A stretch of DNA of 64,000 bases from Insolitispirillum peregrinum (GTDB lineage: Bacteria > Pseudomonadota > Alphaproteobacteria > Rhodospirillales > Rhodospirillaceae): NCBI RefSeq assembly GCF_042665255.1, contig NZ_JBHTCD010000003.1; one strand, written 5' to 3'. Of the stretch, positions 7,978 through 18,325 are shown in pieces. How positions within the stretch are numbered: the first letter of the stretch is position 1; every line of letters begins with the position of its first letter. Below the pieces are notes generated by a model that saw nothing but the letters and a program-made list of their open reading frames with translations, had not been told where the DNA came from and ran no database searches. Position numbers and translations under genes: made by a program.

Positions 7978-9246
7978 TCAGGCGAACAGCGTCTGCACGG
8001 TGTGCAGGGCCTTTAGCAACTGGTCGATGTCATCCTTGTTGGTGTAAACGCCAAAGCTGGCGCGGGCCATCGCCGGGACGCCACAGCGGTCCATCAGCGG
8101 CTGGCAGCAATGGTGCCCGGCGCGAATGGCGACGCCCGCCCGGTCGAGGACGGTGGCAATGTCGTGGGGATGGGCATAGCTCATCGAAAAGGCGATGATG
8201 CCGCTTTTCCCCGGCGCGGTGCCGTGCAGGGTCAGTCCGTCGATGGCCTGCATGCCGTCGATGGCATAGGCCAGCAGGGCTGCTTCGTGTTCCAGCGCGG
8301 CGGCATGGTTGATCGACTGCACATAATCAACGGCGGCTCCCAGACCGATGGCCTGCACGATGGCCGGGGTTCCGGCTTCGAACTTGGCGGGCAGGGCGGC
8401 CCATTCCGACGCTTCGAAGGTCACCGACGAGATCATGTCGCCTCCGCCCATCCAAGGCGGCATGCGGTCGAGCAGGGCTTCGCGGCCCCACAGGATGCCG
8501 ATGCCGGTCGGGCCATACAGCTTGTGCCCGGAAAAGGCATAGAAGTCGCAGCCCAGAGCCTGCACATCGACCGGACGATGGACAATCCCCTGACAACCAT
8601 CAACCAGCACGACGGCCCCGGCAGCATGGGCCTTGGCGGCGATTTCCGCCACCGGCAGCACGGTGCCCAGCACGTTGGAGACATGGGCGATGGCGACCAG
8701 TTTGGTGCGATCGGTCAACAGCGCCTCGAAGGCGTCCATGTCAAAACGGCCGTCGTCGGTGATCGGCACCACCTTCAGCACCAGCCCCTTGTCGTCGCGG
8801 ACCATCTGCCACGGGACGATGTTGGAGTGATGTTCCAGACCCGAAATGATGATCTCGTCGCCGGGCTTCAGCAAACTGCGGGCGTAGGTTTGCGCCACCA
8901 GATTGATGGCTTCGGTCGCCCCACGGGTAAAGATCACCTCGCAGTCATCGGCGGCATTGATGAAGGCGCGCACCTTGCTGCGGGCGGCTTCGTAGTTCTG
9001 GGTTGCCGTTTCCGACAGCCAATAGGCCCCACGATGGACGTTGGCATATTCGTGTTCATAGGCGTTGCGCATGGCATCCAGCACCGCCAGTGGCTTTTGC
9101 GCCGACGCCCCAGAGTCGAGATAGGCCAGCCGCTTGCCGTGAACCTGCGAGGTGAGGATCGGAAAGTCGCGGCGCACCGCATCGACGTCAAAGACTGCCG
9201 TTGCGAGATCGGAACGAAGGCTGTCAGACACTGCGATACCCATCAT
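7978..9246 (-). CDS. sufS: Cysteine desulfurase SufS
   Basis: 422 residues from the ATG at 9246, which overlaps the sufD stop by 4 bp; an upstream in-frame start at 9273 is less likely. It is a PLP-dependent class V aminotransferase-fold enzyme that takes sulfur from cysteine for Fe-S assembly. The PLP lysine is Lys242 in SGHKLYGPTG, and the persulfide cysteine is Cys380 in RAGHHCCQPLM, where the next residue is also Cys instead of the usual Ala. The LEHHSNIVPWQ and RGATEAINLVA motifs are standard for group II desulfurases. A usual SufE or SufU partner is not in the window. Confidence 0.97.
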   Translation of the reverse strand: MMGIAVSDSLRSDLATAVFDVDAVRRDFPILTSQVHGKRLAYLDSGASAQKPLAVLDAMRNAYEHEYANVHRGAYWLSETATQNYEAARSKVRAFINAADDCEVIFTRGATEAINLVAQTYARSLLKPGDEIIISGLEHHSNIVPWQMVRDDKGLVLKVVPITDDGRFDMDAFEALLTDRTKLVAIAHVSNVLGTVLPVAEIAAKAHAAGAVVLVDGCQGIVHRPVDVQALGCDFYAFSGHKLYGPTGIGILWGREALLDRMPPWMGGGDMISSVTFEASEWAALPAKFEAGTPAIVQAIGLGAAVDYVQSINHAAALEHEAALLAYAIDGMQAIDGLTLHGTAPGKSGIIAFSMSYAHPHDIATVLDRAGVAIRAGHHCCQPLMDRCGVPAMARASFGVYTNKDDIDQLLKALHTVQTLFA

Positions 9247-10577
9247 GCCACCTCTTGCCGTGCATCCAGCCATGCCCGCACCAGCCCGACCAGCACGGTG
9301 CGAATGGCGTCGTCTTCCACCTGTTCGACCACATCATCAAGGAAGCCCTCGATCAGCAGGTCGCGGGCGGTGGCTTCGTCCAGCCCGCGGGCACGCAGAT
9401 AGAACAGCGCCTCGTCGTCCAGCTCGCCACAGGCGGCCCCGTGTGAACAGGTCACATCATCGGCGTAAATCTTCAGCTCGGGCTTGACGTCCACCTCGGC
9501 GCTTTCCGACAGCAGCAGGGCCTTGTGCAACTGCTGACCGTCGGTGTGCTGCGCGCCCTTGCGGACGGTGACCTTGCCCTGAAAGACTCCGCGGCCATGA
9601 TCGGCCAGAACGCCCTTGTAGACCTGCGACGAGCGGCCATTGGGGACGGCGTGATCCATGTGGATGGTGGTGTCCATGTGCTGGTAGTCACGGGCGGCAT
9701 AGGCCCCGTTCAGATGGGCCACGGCCTGTTCGCCCGCCAGTTCGACGGCGATGTCATCACGGGCAACCGCACCACCGAGCGACAGGGCAAACGCCTGATA
9801 AACCCCACCGGCCAGCACCTTGACCGTGCGGCTGGCAACATGCAGGGCCTTGGCGGTGTCGTTGCGAACCTTGAGGTGAGTCAGGCGGGCGTTGGGCTCG
9901 ACCAGAATTTCGGCCACCGGCAGCGACAGGGTTTCGGTTTCGCCCAGCGCGACATGGCTTTCCAGAATGGTGGCGGTGCTGCCCGCTCCGGCCTTGATCA
10001 GCAGGCGGGGCTGGGCCATCACCGGCGCATCGCCCGGGGTCAGGGTGATCGAAACGATGTGCAAGGGGCGGTCAAGGACCGTCCCGGCCTCCAGCAGGAC
10101 CACCACGCCATCATCAACCAGACCACTGGCCAGCGCGGCAAACGGCTGTTCGTCATACTGCACCAGACTACCCAGCAGGCCTTCCAGCCGTTCGGGCTGG
10201 TGGGCGAGCAGGCTGGCCAGCGGCTGCACCTCAACCCCGGCAGGCAGGGCGGCGCGGTCAGACAGGTGCGGGGCATAGGAGCCGTTGAGCAGCACCACCT
10301 TGTGGCCGTCAAAGGCGGGCAGCGCGGCGGGCAGGGCTTCCAGCGTGGCATCACCGGCGATCAGGGCGGGCACGAAGTCGAGTTTGCCCACCACCCCAAG
10401 GGCGGCAAAGCTGTACTTGAAGGCCTCGGTGCGGCGATGGGGCAGGCCCTGCTGCTGAAAGGCAGCCAGAGCCGCCTGACGCAGACCGGTCAGCCACGGC
10501 AGATGACCACCGGGCAGCACCGGCGACAGGCCGGTGGCGGCCGTCACCACGGGAATTTCAGACAGAACGACGGACAT
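9243..10577 (-). CDS. sufD: Fe-S cluster assembly protein SufD
   Basis: 444 residues from the ATG at 10577 with a GGAAG ribosome site; the open frame extends further upstream but that part is not family-like. SufD pairs with SufB on the SufC ATPase to form the scaffold complex. The C-terminal SufBD core (GRSSQVYKGVLADHGRGVFQGKVTV, in pieces, then ADDVTCSHGAACGELDDEALFYLRARG) is clear, including the conserved Cys and His of VTCSHGA. It overlaps sufS by 4 bp and lies 28 bp after sufC, indicating tight co-expression. Confidence 0.96.
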   Translation of the reverse strand: MSVVLSEIPVVTAATGLSPVLPGGHLPWLTGLRQAALAAFQQQGLPHRRTEAFKYSFAALGVVGKLDFVPALIAGDATLEALPAALPAFDGHKVVLLNGSYAPHLSDRAALPAGVEVQPLASLLAHQPERLEGLLGSLVQYDEQPFAALASGLVDDGVVVLLEAGTVLDRPLHIVSITLTPGDAPVMAQPRLLIKAGAGSTATILESHVALGETETLSLPVAEILVEPNARLTHLKVRNDTAKALHVASRTVKVLAGGVYQAFALSLGGAVARDDIAVELAGEQAVAHLNGAYAARDYQHMDTTIHMDHAVPNGRSSQVYKGVLADHGRGVFQGKVTVRKGAQHTDGQQLHKALLLSESAEVDVKPELKIYADDVTCSHGAACGELDDEALFYLRARGLDEATARDLLIEGFLDDVVEQVEDDAIRTVLVGLVRAWLDARQEVA

Positions 10578-10605
10578 CGGCGGTTCTTCCTTCCTTATCC
10601 GGCGA

Positions 10606-11358
10606 TCAGGCGGCGCTGACGTAATCGGCATAGCCTTTGACTTCCAGCTCTTCGGCCAGCTCCGGGCCACCGGAGCGGACGATCTTGCCGCCGGCGAACA
10701 CATGCACCACGTCCGGCACGATGTAGCCCAGCAGGCGCTGATAGTGGGTGATCACCAGGAACGAGCGGTCGGCGGTGCGCAGGCTGTTGACGCCTTCGGA
10801 CACCACGCGCAGGGCGTCAATGTCCAGCCCGGAGTCGGTTTCGTCGAGGATGGCAAACTGCGGCTGCAGCAGGGCCATCTGGAGAATGTCGGCGCGCTTC
10901 TTTTCCCCACCCGAGAAGCCGACGTTGACCGGCCGCTTCAGCATGTCGTCGCGGATGCCCAGTTCCTTGGCTTTGCCCTTTACCAGCTTCAGGAATTCCA
11001 TCGCGTCGATTTCGCCCAGCCCCTGAAAGCGGCGCTTGGCATTGATGGCGGCCTTGAGGAAGGTCGAGCTGGCAACGCCGGGGATTTCCACCGGGTACTG
11101 GAAGGCAAGGAAAATCCCGGCATTGGCCCGCTGGTCGGGTTCCATGTCGGCGATGTCCTCGCCGTTGAGCAGGATGCGGCCTTCGGTCACCTGATAGCCG
11201 GGACGACCGGAGATGATGTTCGACAGGGTGGATTTGCCGGTGCCGTTCGGCCCCATCAGGGCGTGGACGGTGCCGGGTTCGATTACCAGATCAACACCCT
11301 TCAGGATTTCTTTGCCATCAACGGAGGCATGCAGGTTTTGAATCTCGATCAGAGCCAT
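10606..11358 (-). CDS. sufC: Fe-S assembly ATPase SufC
   Basis: 250 residues from MALIEIQNLHASVDGKEIL at 11358. This is an ABC-type ATPase with Walker A GPNGTGKST (about residues 33-41), ABC signature FSGGEKKRADILQ and Walker B FAILDETDSGLDID; the Asp-Glu-Thr-Asp form is characteristic of SufC. It powers the SufBCD scaffold in the cytoplasm and is not a transporter subunit. It is between sufB (37 bp upstream) and sufD (28 bp downstream). Confidence 0.97.
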   Translation of the reverse strand: MALIEIQNLHASVDGKEILKGVDLVIEPGTVHALMGPNGTGKSTLSNIISGRPGYQVTEGRILLNGEDIADMEPDQRANAGIFLAFQYPVEIPGVASSTFLKAAINAKRRFQGLGEIDAMEFLKLVKGKAKELGIRDDMLKRPVNVGFSGGEKKRADILQMALLQPQFAILDETDSGLDIDALRVVSEGVNSLRTADRSFLVITHYQRLLGYIVPDVVHVFAGGKIVRSGGPELAEELEVKGYADYVSAA

Positions 11359-11395
11359 CGTTTGAGTACCTTTTGTTCCCGACTGTTCCGTTGCG

Positions 11396-12847
<1,452 letters not shown>

Positions 12848-12925
12848 GACGGAGGTCCTTCTTTCGCTAGCGGCGACGGTCTTGCTGACCGCACGATCTT
12901 GTGTTCCAGACAGAAAATTCAGTAA

Positions 12926-12979
12926 ACCCTCAGGCGGATGCCGGTACGACAAACCTTCAGGCGGATGCCGGTACGACAA
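12926..12979. repeat. 27-bp tandem duplication at the regulator's 3' end
   Basis: Two adjacent 27-bp units; 24 bases (TCAGGCGGATGCCGGTACGA plus CAAA) recur exactly at 12929-12952 and 12956-12979. The second copy (on the plus strand) contains the last codons and stop of the Rrf2 regulator; the other lies just past the stop, on the sufB side. It looks like a recent slippage duplication. Confidence 0.85.
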
Positions 12980-13391
12980 AAAGCGGCCTGTCCTGTGCCA
13001 TGTCGGCCAGGGTGACTTCGGACAGGGCGCGGTGGACGGCGTTGTTGACCCGGTTCCAGTGACCATGCATCGGGCACAGGGCCTCGATGCCGCACTCTTC
13101 ATCGGGCGAGGTCTCGACGCACGAGGTCAGGGCGATCGGGCCTTCGATGGCCTGAATCATGTGGGCAACGGTGATCTCGCGCGGGGCGCGTCCCAGCCCA
13201 TAGCCACCAGCCGCCCCACGGATCGACTGCACCAGCCCGTCCTTGGCCAGCAGCTTCATGATCTTGGCAACGGTCGGCAGGGGGACGCCGGTATCGGACG
13301 CAATCTGCTGCGCCGAACGGACGCAGCCGGTGCGGGCCATGTCGACCAGCAGCGCGACGGCGTAATCGGTGAGCTTGTTGATGCGGAACAT
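12957..13391 (-). CDS. Rrf2 family Fe-S regulator of the suf operon
   Basis: 144 residues from MFRINKLTDYAVALLVDMAR at 13391; an upstream start at 13484 would add 31 unconserved residues. The winged helix-turn-helix (SAQQIASDTGVPLPTVAKIMKLL) and the three cysteines in SCVETSPDEECGIEALCPMHG match IscR-type Rrf2 proteins, which bind a [2Fe-2S] cluster and sense Fe-S supply. Position just upstream of sufB on the same strand, as in many alphaproteobacteria, points to autoregulation and control of the suf operon. It could be called IscR, SufR or RirA-like; the precise type is undecided. A 27-bp palindrome 81-107 bp upstream may be its operator. Confidence 0.92.
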   Translation of the reverse strand: MFRINKLTDYAVALLVDMARTGCVRSAQQIASDTGVPLPTVAKIMKLLAKDGLVQSIRGAAGGYGLGRAPREITVAHMIQAIEGPIALTSCVETSPDEECGIEALCPMHGHWNRVNNAVHRALSEVTLADMAQDRPLFVVPASA

Positions 13392-13471
13392 CGGCGTACC
13401 CCCTTGGGAGCAAAGAGCGGGACAGGCGTGTCGTGGAAATGCTCTGGATGGCTTATAAGAGCGTCTCCAGG

Positions 13472-13498
13472 AAAAGCGTACCAAATCAGTACCCTTTT
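13472..13498. promoter_or_regulatory. Candidate operator of the Rrf2 regulator
   Basis: An imperfect palindrome, AAAAGCGTAC (13472-13481), 7-bp spacer, GTACCCTTTT (13489-13498); 9 of 10 arm positions pair. It lies 81 bp upstream of the regulator start, in the expected promoter zone of the suf operon. Assignment to the Rrf2 protein is inference from position. Confidence 0.5.
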
Positions 13499-13638
13499 AA
13501 TAGTGCCATTCTCTCCCCTCTTCAAGTGTGGAAACGGGCCTTTTGGTGGACTTTCGTTTCCGGGGAAGCGTGCTACAGTTTACGGGTATCGTGAATAAGC
13601 CGCTTTCGCAGTTTCCACAGCGACGAGACACCGCACCC

Positions 13639-15186
13639 ATGCCCTTTCGTATCCAGAGCCGACGGCTCACACAAATCCTGTCGGCCCTGGCCCTGACCGT
13701 TGGTACATCTCTGGCGGCGCTGGCCCCTGTTCCTGCCCAGGCGGGGCAGGTGGTGGTGCAGAAGGTGAACGGGCAATGGGCGCTGGTCGATCAGGGCCGC
13801 ATCATTCCCATGCGCGGGGTGGCGGTCGGCAATGGTGCGGCATCGCTGGAAAAGCTGCGCAACACCGGCACGACGGTTGTTCGCACCTATGGCGAGCCGG
13901 ATGTGTGGGTGCTGGACGAGGCGCAGAAATACGGCCTGAAGGTGATCATGGGGCTGTGGATGGAACATCCCCGCCTTGGATTCTCTTACCAGAACCAGAC
14001 GGCTGTCGAGGCGCAGGACCGGCGGATCAGCGAGTTCGTCACCCGCTACAAGGATCACCCGGCGCTGCTGGCCTGGGGGGTGGGCAACGAAGTTGAAACC
14101 GACGTGGCCGATCCGCTGCCGGTGTGGAAACAGGTCAATCGTGTTGCCGAAATGGTGAAAAAGATCGACCCCAACCATCCGACAATGATGGTGGTGGCCG
14201 ATACCGAGGACAGTCGCCTGCAAAAGCTGGCGGGGTGCTGTGCCGCGGTCGACCTGCTGGGGATCAACGTCTATGCCGGGGCGGTGTTCACCCTGCCCGA
14301 GCGGGTGCAAAAGGCCGGGATCGTCAAGCCGATCATCGCCACCGAAGTCGGCGCGCTGGGCCAGTGGCAGGCCGGGCGGACGGCGTGGGGGGCTCCGGTC
14401 GAGCCGTCGAGCACCCAGAAGGCCATTTTCTTCCACAAGGCCCTGCCGTTCCTCGAGTCCCAGCCCAACGTGCTGGGCAGCATTGCCTTCATGTGGGGAG
14501 CCAAGCAGGAACAGACATCCACCTGGCATGGCCTGTTGTTGCCCGATGGCTCGCCGCTGGGGGCGGTTGATACCCTGACCGAGCTGTGGAACGGCAAGCA
14601 GCCGAACAATCGTGCCCCGGAAATCAATGGCGCAGGCATCGCTGCCGAGGTCTACAGCCCCGGTGATCCGATCACCGTTGGCCTGTCGATTCTCGATCCT
14701 GACGGCGACCCGATCAAGCTGGACTTCCGCCTGATGAATGAAGCCACCGACCTGCAAAAAGGCGGGGATGCCGAAGCGGTTCCGCCGGAAATGGCGATTC
14801 AGGTGGAAACGTTCCCCGGCACCATTGCCCTGTTTGATGCCCCGACCCTGCCGGGGGACTATCGGCTGTTCGTAACGGTGCATGATCCCGATGGCAAGGC
14901 GGCGACCGTCAACATGCCGTTCCAGGTGGTCGGTCCGGCCCCGCCCAAGGGGGCAACGGAAAACCAGCAAGGGCAGGCGGTAACTCCCGATGGCCTGCCG
15001 ATTCAGGCGGCACTGACCGGGCCGAATGCTGCTACCACACGCGAAGAAATCCAGCGCGATCTGGCCAAGCTGAAAGCCAGCCGCGAGCGTCGGCAGGACA
15101 TCAAAAAGCGGCAGGAAGAGCGGCAGAAGACCAAAAAGGTTTCAACCACCGCTCCCAAAACCACCAAAAAGCCCAAGGACTCATAG
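13639..15186 (+). CDS. Secreted glycosidase-like TIM-barrel protein
   Basis: 515 residues from the ATG at 13639 (MPFRIQSRR), with a signal peptide ending near PVPAQAGQ (about residue 35). Residues ~45-320 read as a glycoside hydrolase barrel of the GH2/GH5 type: PMRGVAVGN, the acid/base-like WGVGNEVE, and a later ATEVG glutamate. Residues ~330-440 look like an immunoglobulin/cadherin-like domain (NRAPEINGAG, DPDGDPIKLDF, VHDPDGKAATV). The last ~50 residues are Lys/Arg-rich and probably disordered. Substrate is unknown; a beta-glucan is a reasonable guess from fold. It converges with the GH13 gene and overlaps it by 6 bp. Confidence 0.75.
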   Translation: MPFRIQSRRLTQILSALALTVGTSLAALAPVPAQAGQVVVQKVNGQWALVDQGRIIPMRGVAVGNGAASLEKLRNTGTTVVRTYGEPDVWVLDEAQKYGLKVIMGLWMEHPRLGFSYQNQTAVEAQDRRISEFVTRYKDHPALLAWGVGNEVETDVADPLPVWKQVNRVAEMVKKIDPNHPTMMVVADTEDSRLQKLAGCCAAVDLLGINVYAGAVFTLPERVQKAGIVKPIIATEVGALGQWQAGRTAWGAPVEPSSTQKAIFFHKALPFLESQPNVLGSIAFMWGAKQEQTSTWHGLLLPDGSPLGAVDTLTELWNGKQPNNRAPEINGAGIAAEVYSPGDPITVGLSILDPDGDPIKLDFRLMNEATDLQKGGDAEAVPPEMAIQVETFPGTIALFDAPTLPGDYRLFVTVHDPDGKAATVNMPFQVVGPAPPKGATENQQGQAVTPDGLPIQAALTGPNAATTREEIQRDLAKLKASRERRQDIKKRQEERQKTKKVSTTAPKTTKKPKDS

Positions 15187-16530
15187 GTCGGCCAGAGGCT
15201 CCTCCGGCTCCGTTGTGCCGGTAAACACCCGGATTTCCCCCCCACGCAGAACCAGCACTGCCAGATCAGCGGTGCTGCCTCCGGCTGGAAACGCCGGGGT
15301 GACATCAATGCCGCAGGCCGCCCGGCGGCCGATCGGGTCGCGGTCCAGCGCCAGACAGGCAGTGCCGTTGTGCGGGGGATTGATCACCGTCAGCACCCAT
15401 TCCGCGCCATGATTGTTCCGCCGCAGCAGGGCATAGGCTCCGCTGGGGCTGGCGAGCCTCTGCTGGGGGCCTTCGCGGTTGAGGACGCTCAGGCTGGCTT
15501 TCAGGCGATTGACCTCGGCGACATAGGGGGAAATGTCGAAACGGGCGTTTTCCCACTGTTCCGGCCTGCTGGTGACGACGTTCATCGGGCGGGTGAAGCC
15601 GAACTCATAGCCCATCGGCATCATCACCGCGCTGGAGAACATGGCGGAAAACAGATAGCGATAGCGCTGGACTTCGGCGATCAGCTTGACCGAGCTGACC
15701 CCGGACGCTTCGGTTTCGGCGGCGAGTCGTGCCGTGTCATGGCTTTCGGGGAAGGAAACCGACGGTGCCAGATCACGGAACTGTTCGTAATGATCCAACA
15801 GCCAGGGCGCTTCGCCATCCCACCATTTCGATGAATTGAACAGGTAATCAAAGCGCGCCGGACGCAGGGCTTCGACCTCGTCCGGGGTGCAGCCAAGGGT
15901 TTCGGCAAAAAACAGGATGTCGGGGTTTTCCTGATGGGCGGCGGCCATGATCGCCAGCCAGACATCTGCCGGAATGCGGTGGGCCGCATCACAGCGAAAG
16001 GCGCGCATGCCCAGCCGGGCATAGTGGCGAACGACGGAACAAAAGTATCCCACCAGCGCCGCCCGCTGGGGGCGGGGGCGGTAATCCAGCGCCGCCAGAT
16101 CGCCCCAGACGGTCCGTTTGTCCGGGTCATCGGGGTGGCTGGCGCAGGGACTGACCAGATTTCCGTCAGGATCCCTCTGGAACCAGTCAGGATGTTCGTG
16201 TACCAATGCGCTGTCGCGCGAGGTATGGTTGATCACCAGGTCCATGATCACCGACAGGCCGTGTGATCCTGCGCTTTCAATGAAACCACGCAGCAGGTCA
16301 TCGTCACTGGCATAGGCAGGCCCACGCAGCATGGGGTTGAGCCGATAGTAATCTTTCACCGCGTACAGGCTGCCGGAAAAACCCGGATAATGAAAAGGGT
16401 TGATATAGATCCAGTTAAAGCCCATGTCTCGCACCCGCAGAATATGGCGAGACCAATCTGGAATGCTTCCGGTTAACGGGGGGAATAGGTTATATATCCG
16501 TGGAGCGCGGAGCCCAACCGCTTCGCTCAT
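15181..16530 (-). CDS. GH13 alpha-amylase family protein
   Basis: 449 residues from the ATG at 16530, which has a strong GGGGAGGA site; an ATG at 16557 is possible. No signal peptide, so cytoplasmic. The four GH13 regions are visible: DLVINHTS (region I), FRCDAAHRIP with the nucleophile Asp (II), FFAETLG with the acid/base Glu (III), FPESHDTAR with the third Asp (IV). The catalytic triad is therefore intact. The wording of regions II and IV resembles maltosyltransferase GlgE more than classic amylases, but the protein is far shorter than GlgE. Likely role is glucan or oligosaccharide turnover. Confidence 0.85.
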   Translation of the reverse strand: MSEAVGLRAPRIYNLFPPLTGSIPDWSRHILRVRDMGFNWIYINPFHYPGFSGSLYAVKDYYRLNPMLRGPAYASDDDLLRGFIESAGSHGLSVIMDLVINHTSRDSALVHEHPDWFQRDPDGNLVSPCASHPDDPDKRTVWGDLAALDYRPRPQRAALVGYFCSVVRHYARLGMRAFRCDAAHRIPADVWLAIMAAAHQENPDILFFAETLGCTPDEVEALRPARFDYLFNSSKWWDGEAPWLLDHYEQFRDLAPSVSFPESHDTARLAAETEASGVSSVKLIAEVQRYRYLFSAMFSSAVMMPMGYEFGFTRPMNVVTSRPEQWENARFDISPYVAEVNRLKASLSVLNREGPQQRLASPSGAYALLRRNNHGAEWVLTVINPPHNGTACLALDRDPIGRRAACGIDVTPAFPAGGSTADLAVLVLRGGEIRVFTGTTEPEEPLADL

Positions 16531-16707
16531 GGTGCAGTCCTCCCCTGTTACAGGCATAAGTGCCTTTTGTCCTGGTTATGTTGGGCCCTGATGTTCCCCG
16601 GTCAAGAGAGAAAGGGGGCACCAAGGGCTCAGTTGACACGTCCTGAGGATATGCCCCTACGGTTTGTGCTGGCTCTGCCATGATAGGAAAAGTTCTCTGA
16701 GGGTAAG

Positions 16708-17181
16708 ATGAAGGTTTTCAAAATTTTCTGCGCCGCCTTTCTGGCGGTCTGGTTGCCGCTGATGGCGCATGTGATCTCGTTGCGCTATTTCCCGCAGAAC
16801 AACGAGCCGGTGGCGTCGATGTATGCCGCCGATGCCGCCCCGGCAAAGACTGAAACCGTTGCCGCGGCTCCGGTTGATCCGGTGACGGCGGGTGCGACGG
16901 TGGCCAAAAAGTGCGCCGCCTGCCACACGCTGGAACAGGGTGCGCCGAACAAGGTCGGCCCGAATCTGTTCGGCATCGTGGGTGCGCCGGTGGCGGGTCA
17001 TGCCGACTTCGCTTACTCCGACGATCTGAAGGCGGTGGGCGGAACCTGGACGCCGGAACATCTGGAAGCGTGGGTGACCAACCCCAAGGCGCTGGCGCCG
17101 AAGACCAAGATGGCCTTTGCCGGCCTCAGCTCCGAAGCCGACCGCAAGGCGCTGATCGCCTATCTGGAAACGCTGAAGTAA
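16708..17181 (+). CDS. Class I c-type cytochrome (cytochrome c2-like)
   Basis: 157 residues with an N-terminal signal or anchor segment (KIFCAAFLAVWLPLMAHVISL), a linker rich in Ala, and one haem-binding site CAACH at about residues 71-75. The GPNLFGIVGAPVAGH and YSDDL motifs and the axial Met in PKTKMAFAG are typical of mitochondrial/c2-type cytochromes. A membrane-anchored form (like CycM/cytochrome c552) is likely because the segment lacks a clear cleavage site. It would shuttle electrons between the bc1 complex and oxidases or other acceptors. Confidence 0.9.
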   Translation: MKVFKIFCAAFLAVWLPLMAHVISLRYFPQNNEPVASMYAADAAPAKTETVAAAPVDPVTAGATVAKKCAACHTLEQGAPNKVGPNLFGIVGAPVAGHADFAYSDDLKAVGGTWTPEHLEAWVTNPKALAPKTKMAFAGLSSEADRKALIAYLETLK

Positions 17182-17227
17182 CGCTGACAGCGGGATACCT
17201 GTTCCCTCAGGTGCCCTCTGGATGAGC

Positions 17228-17270
17228 AAAAAGCCCATGGACCCCGTGCTGGTGGCCCATGGGCTTTTTT
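17228..17270. terminator. Bidirectional terminator between cytochrome c and ChaN genes
   Basis: Stem with arms AAAAAGCCCATGG (17228-17240) and CCATGGGCTTTTT (17257-17269); A run on one side and T run on the other. It serves both convergent genes. Confidence 0.88.
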
Positions 17271-17283
17271 GTGGTCAGTCGGT

Positions 17284-18243
17284 TCAGCCTTTGTTGCGCA
17301 GTTTTTGCTGCAACGCCTGACAGGGGTCTTCGCGGTCGGCGCGCGGGGTGAACAGCAGATAGTCGTAGTCGCCAGTGTCAAGGGACTCGATCGAGGTCTG
17401 GTCGTCCTGCACCTCGACCATCGCCACGCTGGCACTCTGACCTGCGGGCAGCAGGCGGGGAACGGCGCTGTCCCGGCGCACATGGCCCGCCCCGGCAATC
17501 AGCACTCCGCCATGGCCGCTGTGCCGGTCGGCGGTCAGCAAGGCATCTGCCATGGCCTGATCGCGTGCCACCTGCATCCGCACCATCGGCAGGGCCTGCC
17601 CGGGCGCGATCAGGCCGCAATGACCACTGACCACCGCTTCGGTCTGGGCGGCCAGAACCGGCGCGGGCAGGGGGATGGAGGTGTCCGAACCTGCGGCCCG
17701 CAACTGCTCCCGTTCCAGATTGGCGGGCAAAATTTCCAGACGGGCGGCAAGGGCGGTGTGGAAAATCGGCCGGTACCAGCTCCACTGCGGCCACTGGCGC
17801 TGTTCCCAGCCGACCGCCTGCCCGAGAGCGTCGGTGTAGCCCTGCGGCGTCGCCGACTGGCTGGCATCGGACAGGACCTGCGCCAGCGCCTCGCTCTGGG
17901 CCGGGCCGATCATTTCAACGGCGACCGCCGGACGGCGGCCATCGCGGATCAGTCCGGCCAGCAGGGCGGCCTGCAGGGCATGATGGTCGGGGTTGTCGTG
18001 TTGCTCCCCCAACAGAACCCAGCGGCTGAGATAAAGGCGGTGCTGCAGCTCGGCAAGCGAAATCCAGCGATGGCTGGCGGTGTCCAGAATCCTGCCGACC
18101 AACGGATGGGACCGGGCTTGTGTACTTTGCCATGCGGGAGGGAAGGGAGCATCTTCGGCGCGGGCGACGGTCAGGGAGCCAGCCAGCAGGAGGGCGGTCA
18201 GAACGCAACTGCGCACAACAGGGGTGGACAATGCTGGGGACAT
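17284..18243 (-). CDS. ChaN family (haem-binding/Tiki-like) protein
   Basis: 319 residues with a signal peptide (CVLTALLLAGSLTVARA). The ChaN domain is marked by VLLGEQHDNPDHHALQ, AVEMIGPAQ, and GAGHVRRDSAVPRLL. ChaN-family proteins fall in the erythromycin-esterase/Tiki fold; Campylobacter ChaN is a haem-binding outer-membrane lipoprotein. There is a Cys in the signal region but no clear lipobox, so it may be periplasmic. The gene is convergent with the cytochrome c gene and close to hemA, which is compatible with a haem-related role but does not prove it. Confidence 0.82.
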   Translation of the reverse strand: MSPALSTPVVRSCVLTALLLAGSLTVARAEDAPFPPAWQSTQARSHPLVGRILDTASHRWISLAELQHRLYLSRWVLLGEQHDNPDHHALQAALLAGLIRDGRRPAVAVEMIGPAQSEALAQVLSDASQSATPQGYTDALGQAVGWEQRQWPQWSWYRPIFHTALAARLEILPANLEREQLRAAGSDTSIPLPAPVLAAQTEAVVSGHCGLIAPGQALPMVRMQVARDQAMADALLTADRHSGHGGVLIAGAGHVRRDSAVPRLLPAGQSASVAMVEVQDDQTSIESLDTGDYDYLLFTPRADREDPCQALQQKLRNKG

Positions 18244-18325
18244 AGGGATTTTACCGGATTGTTTGCGGGGGAATGTGGTGCCAGAGTGGCACCGTGATTG
18301 GTGCCAAATGGAGAGTGTGCCTGTA

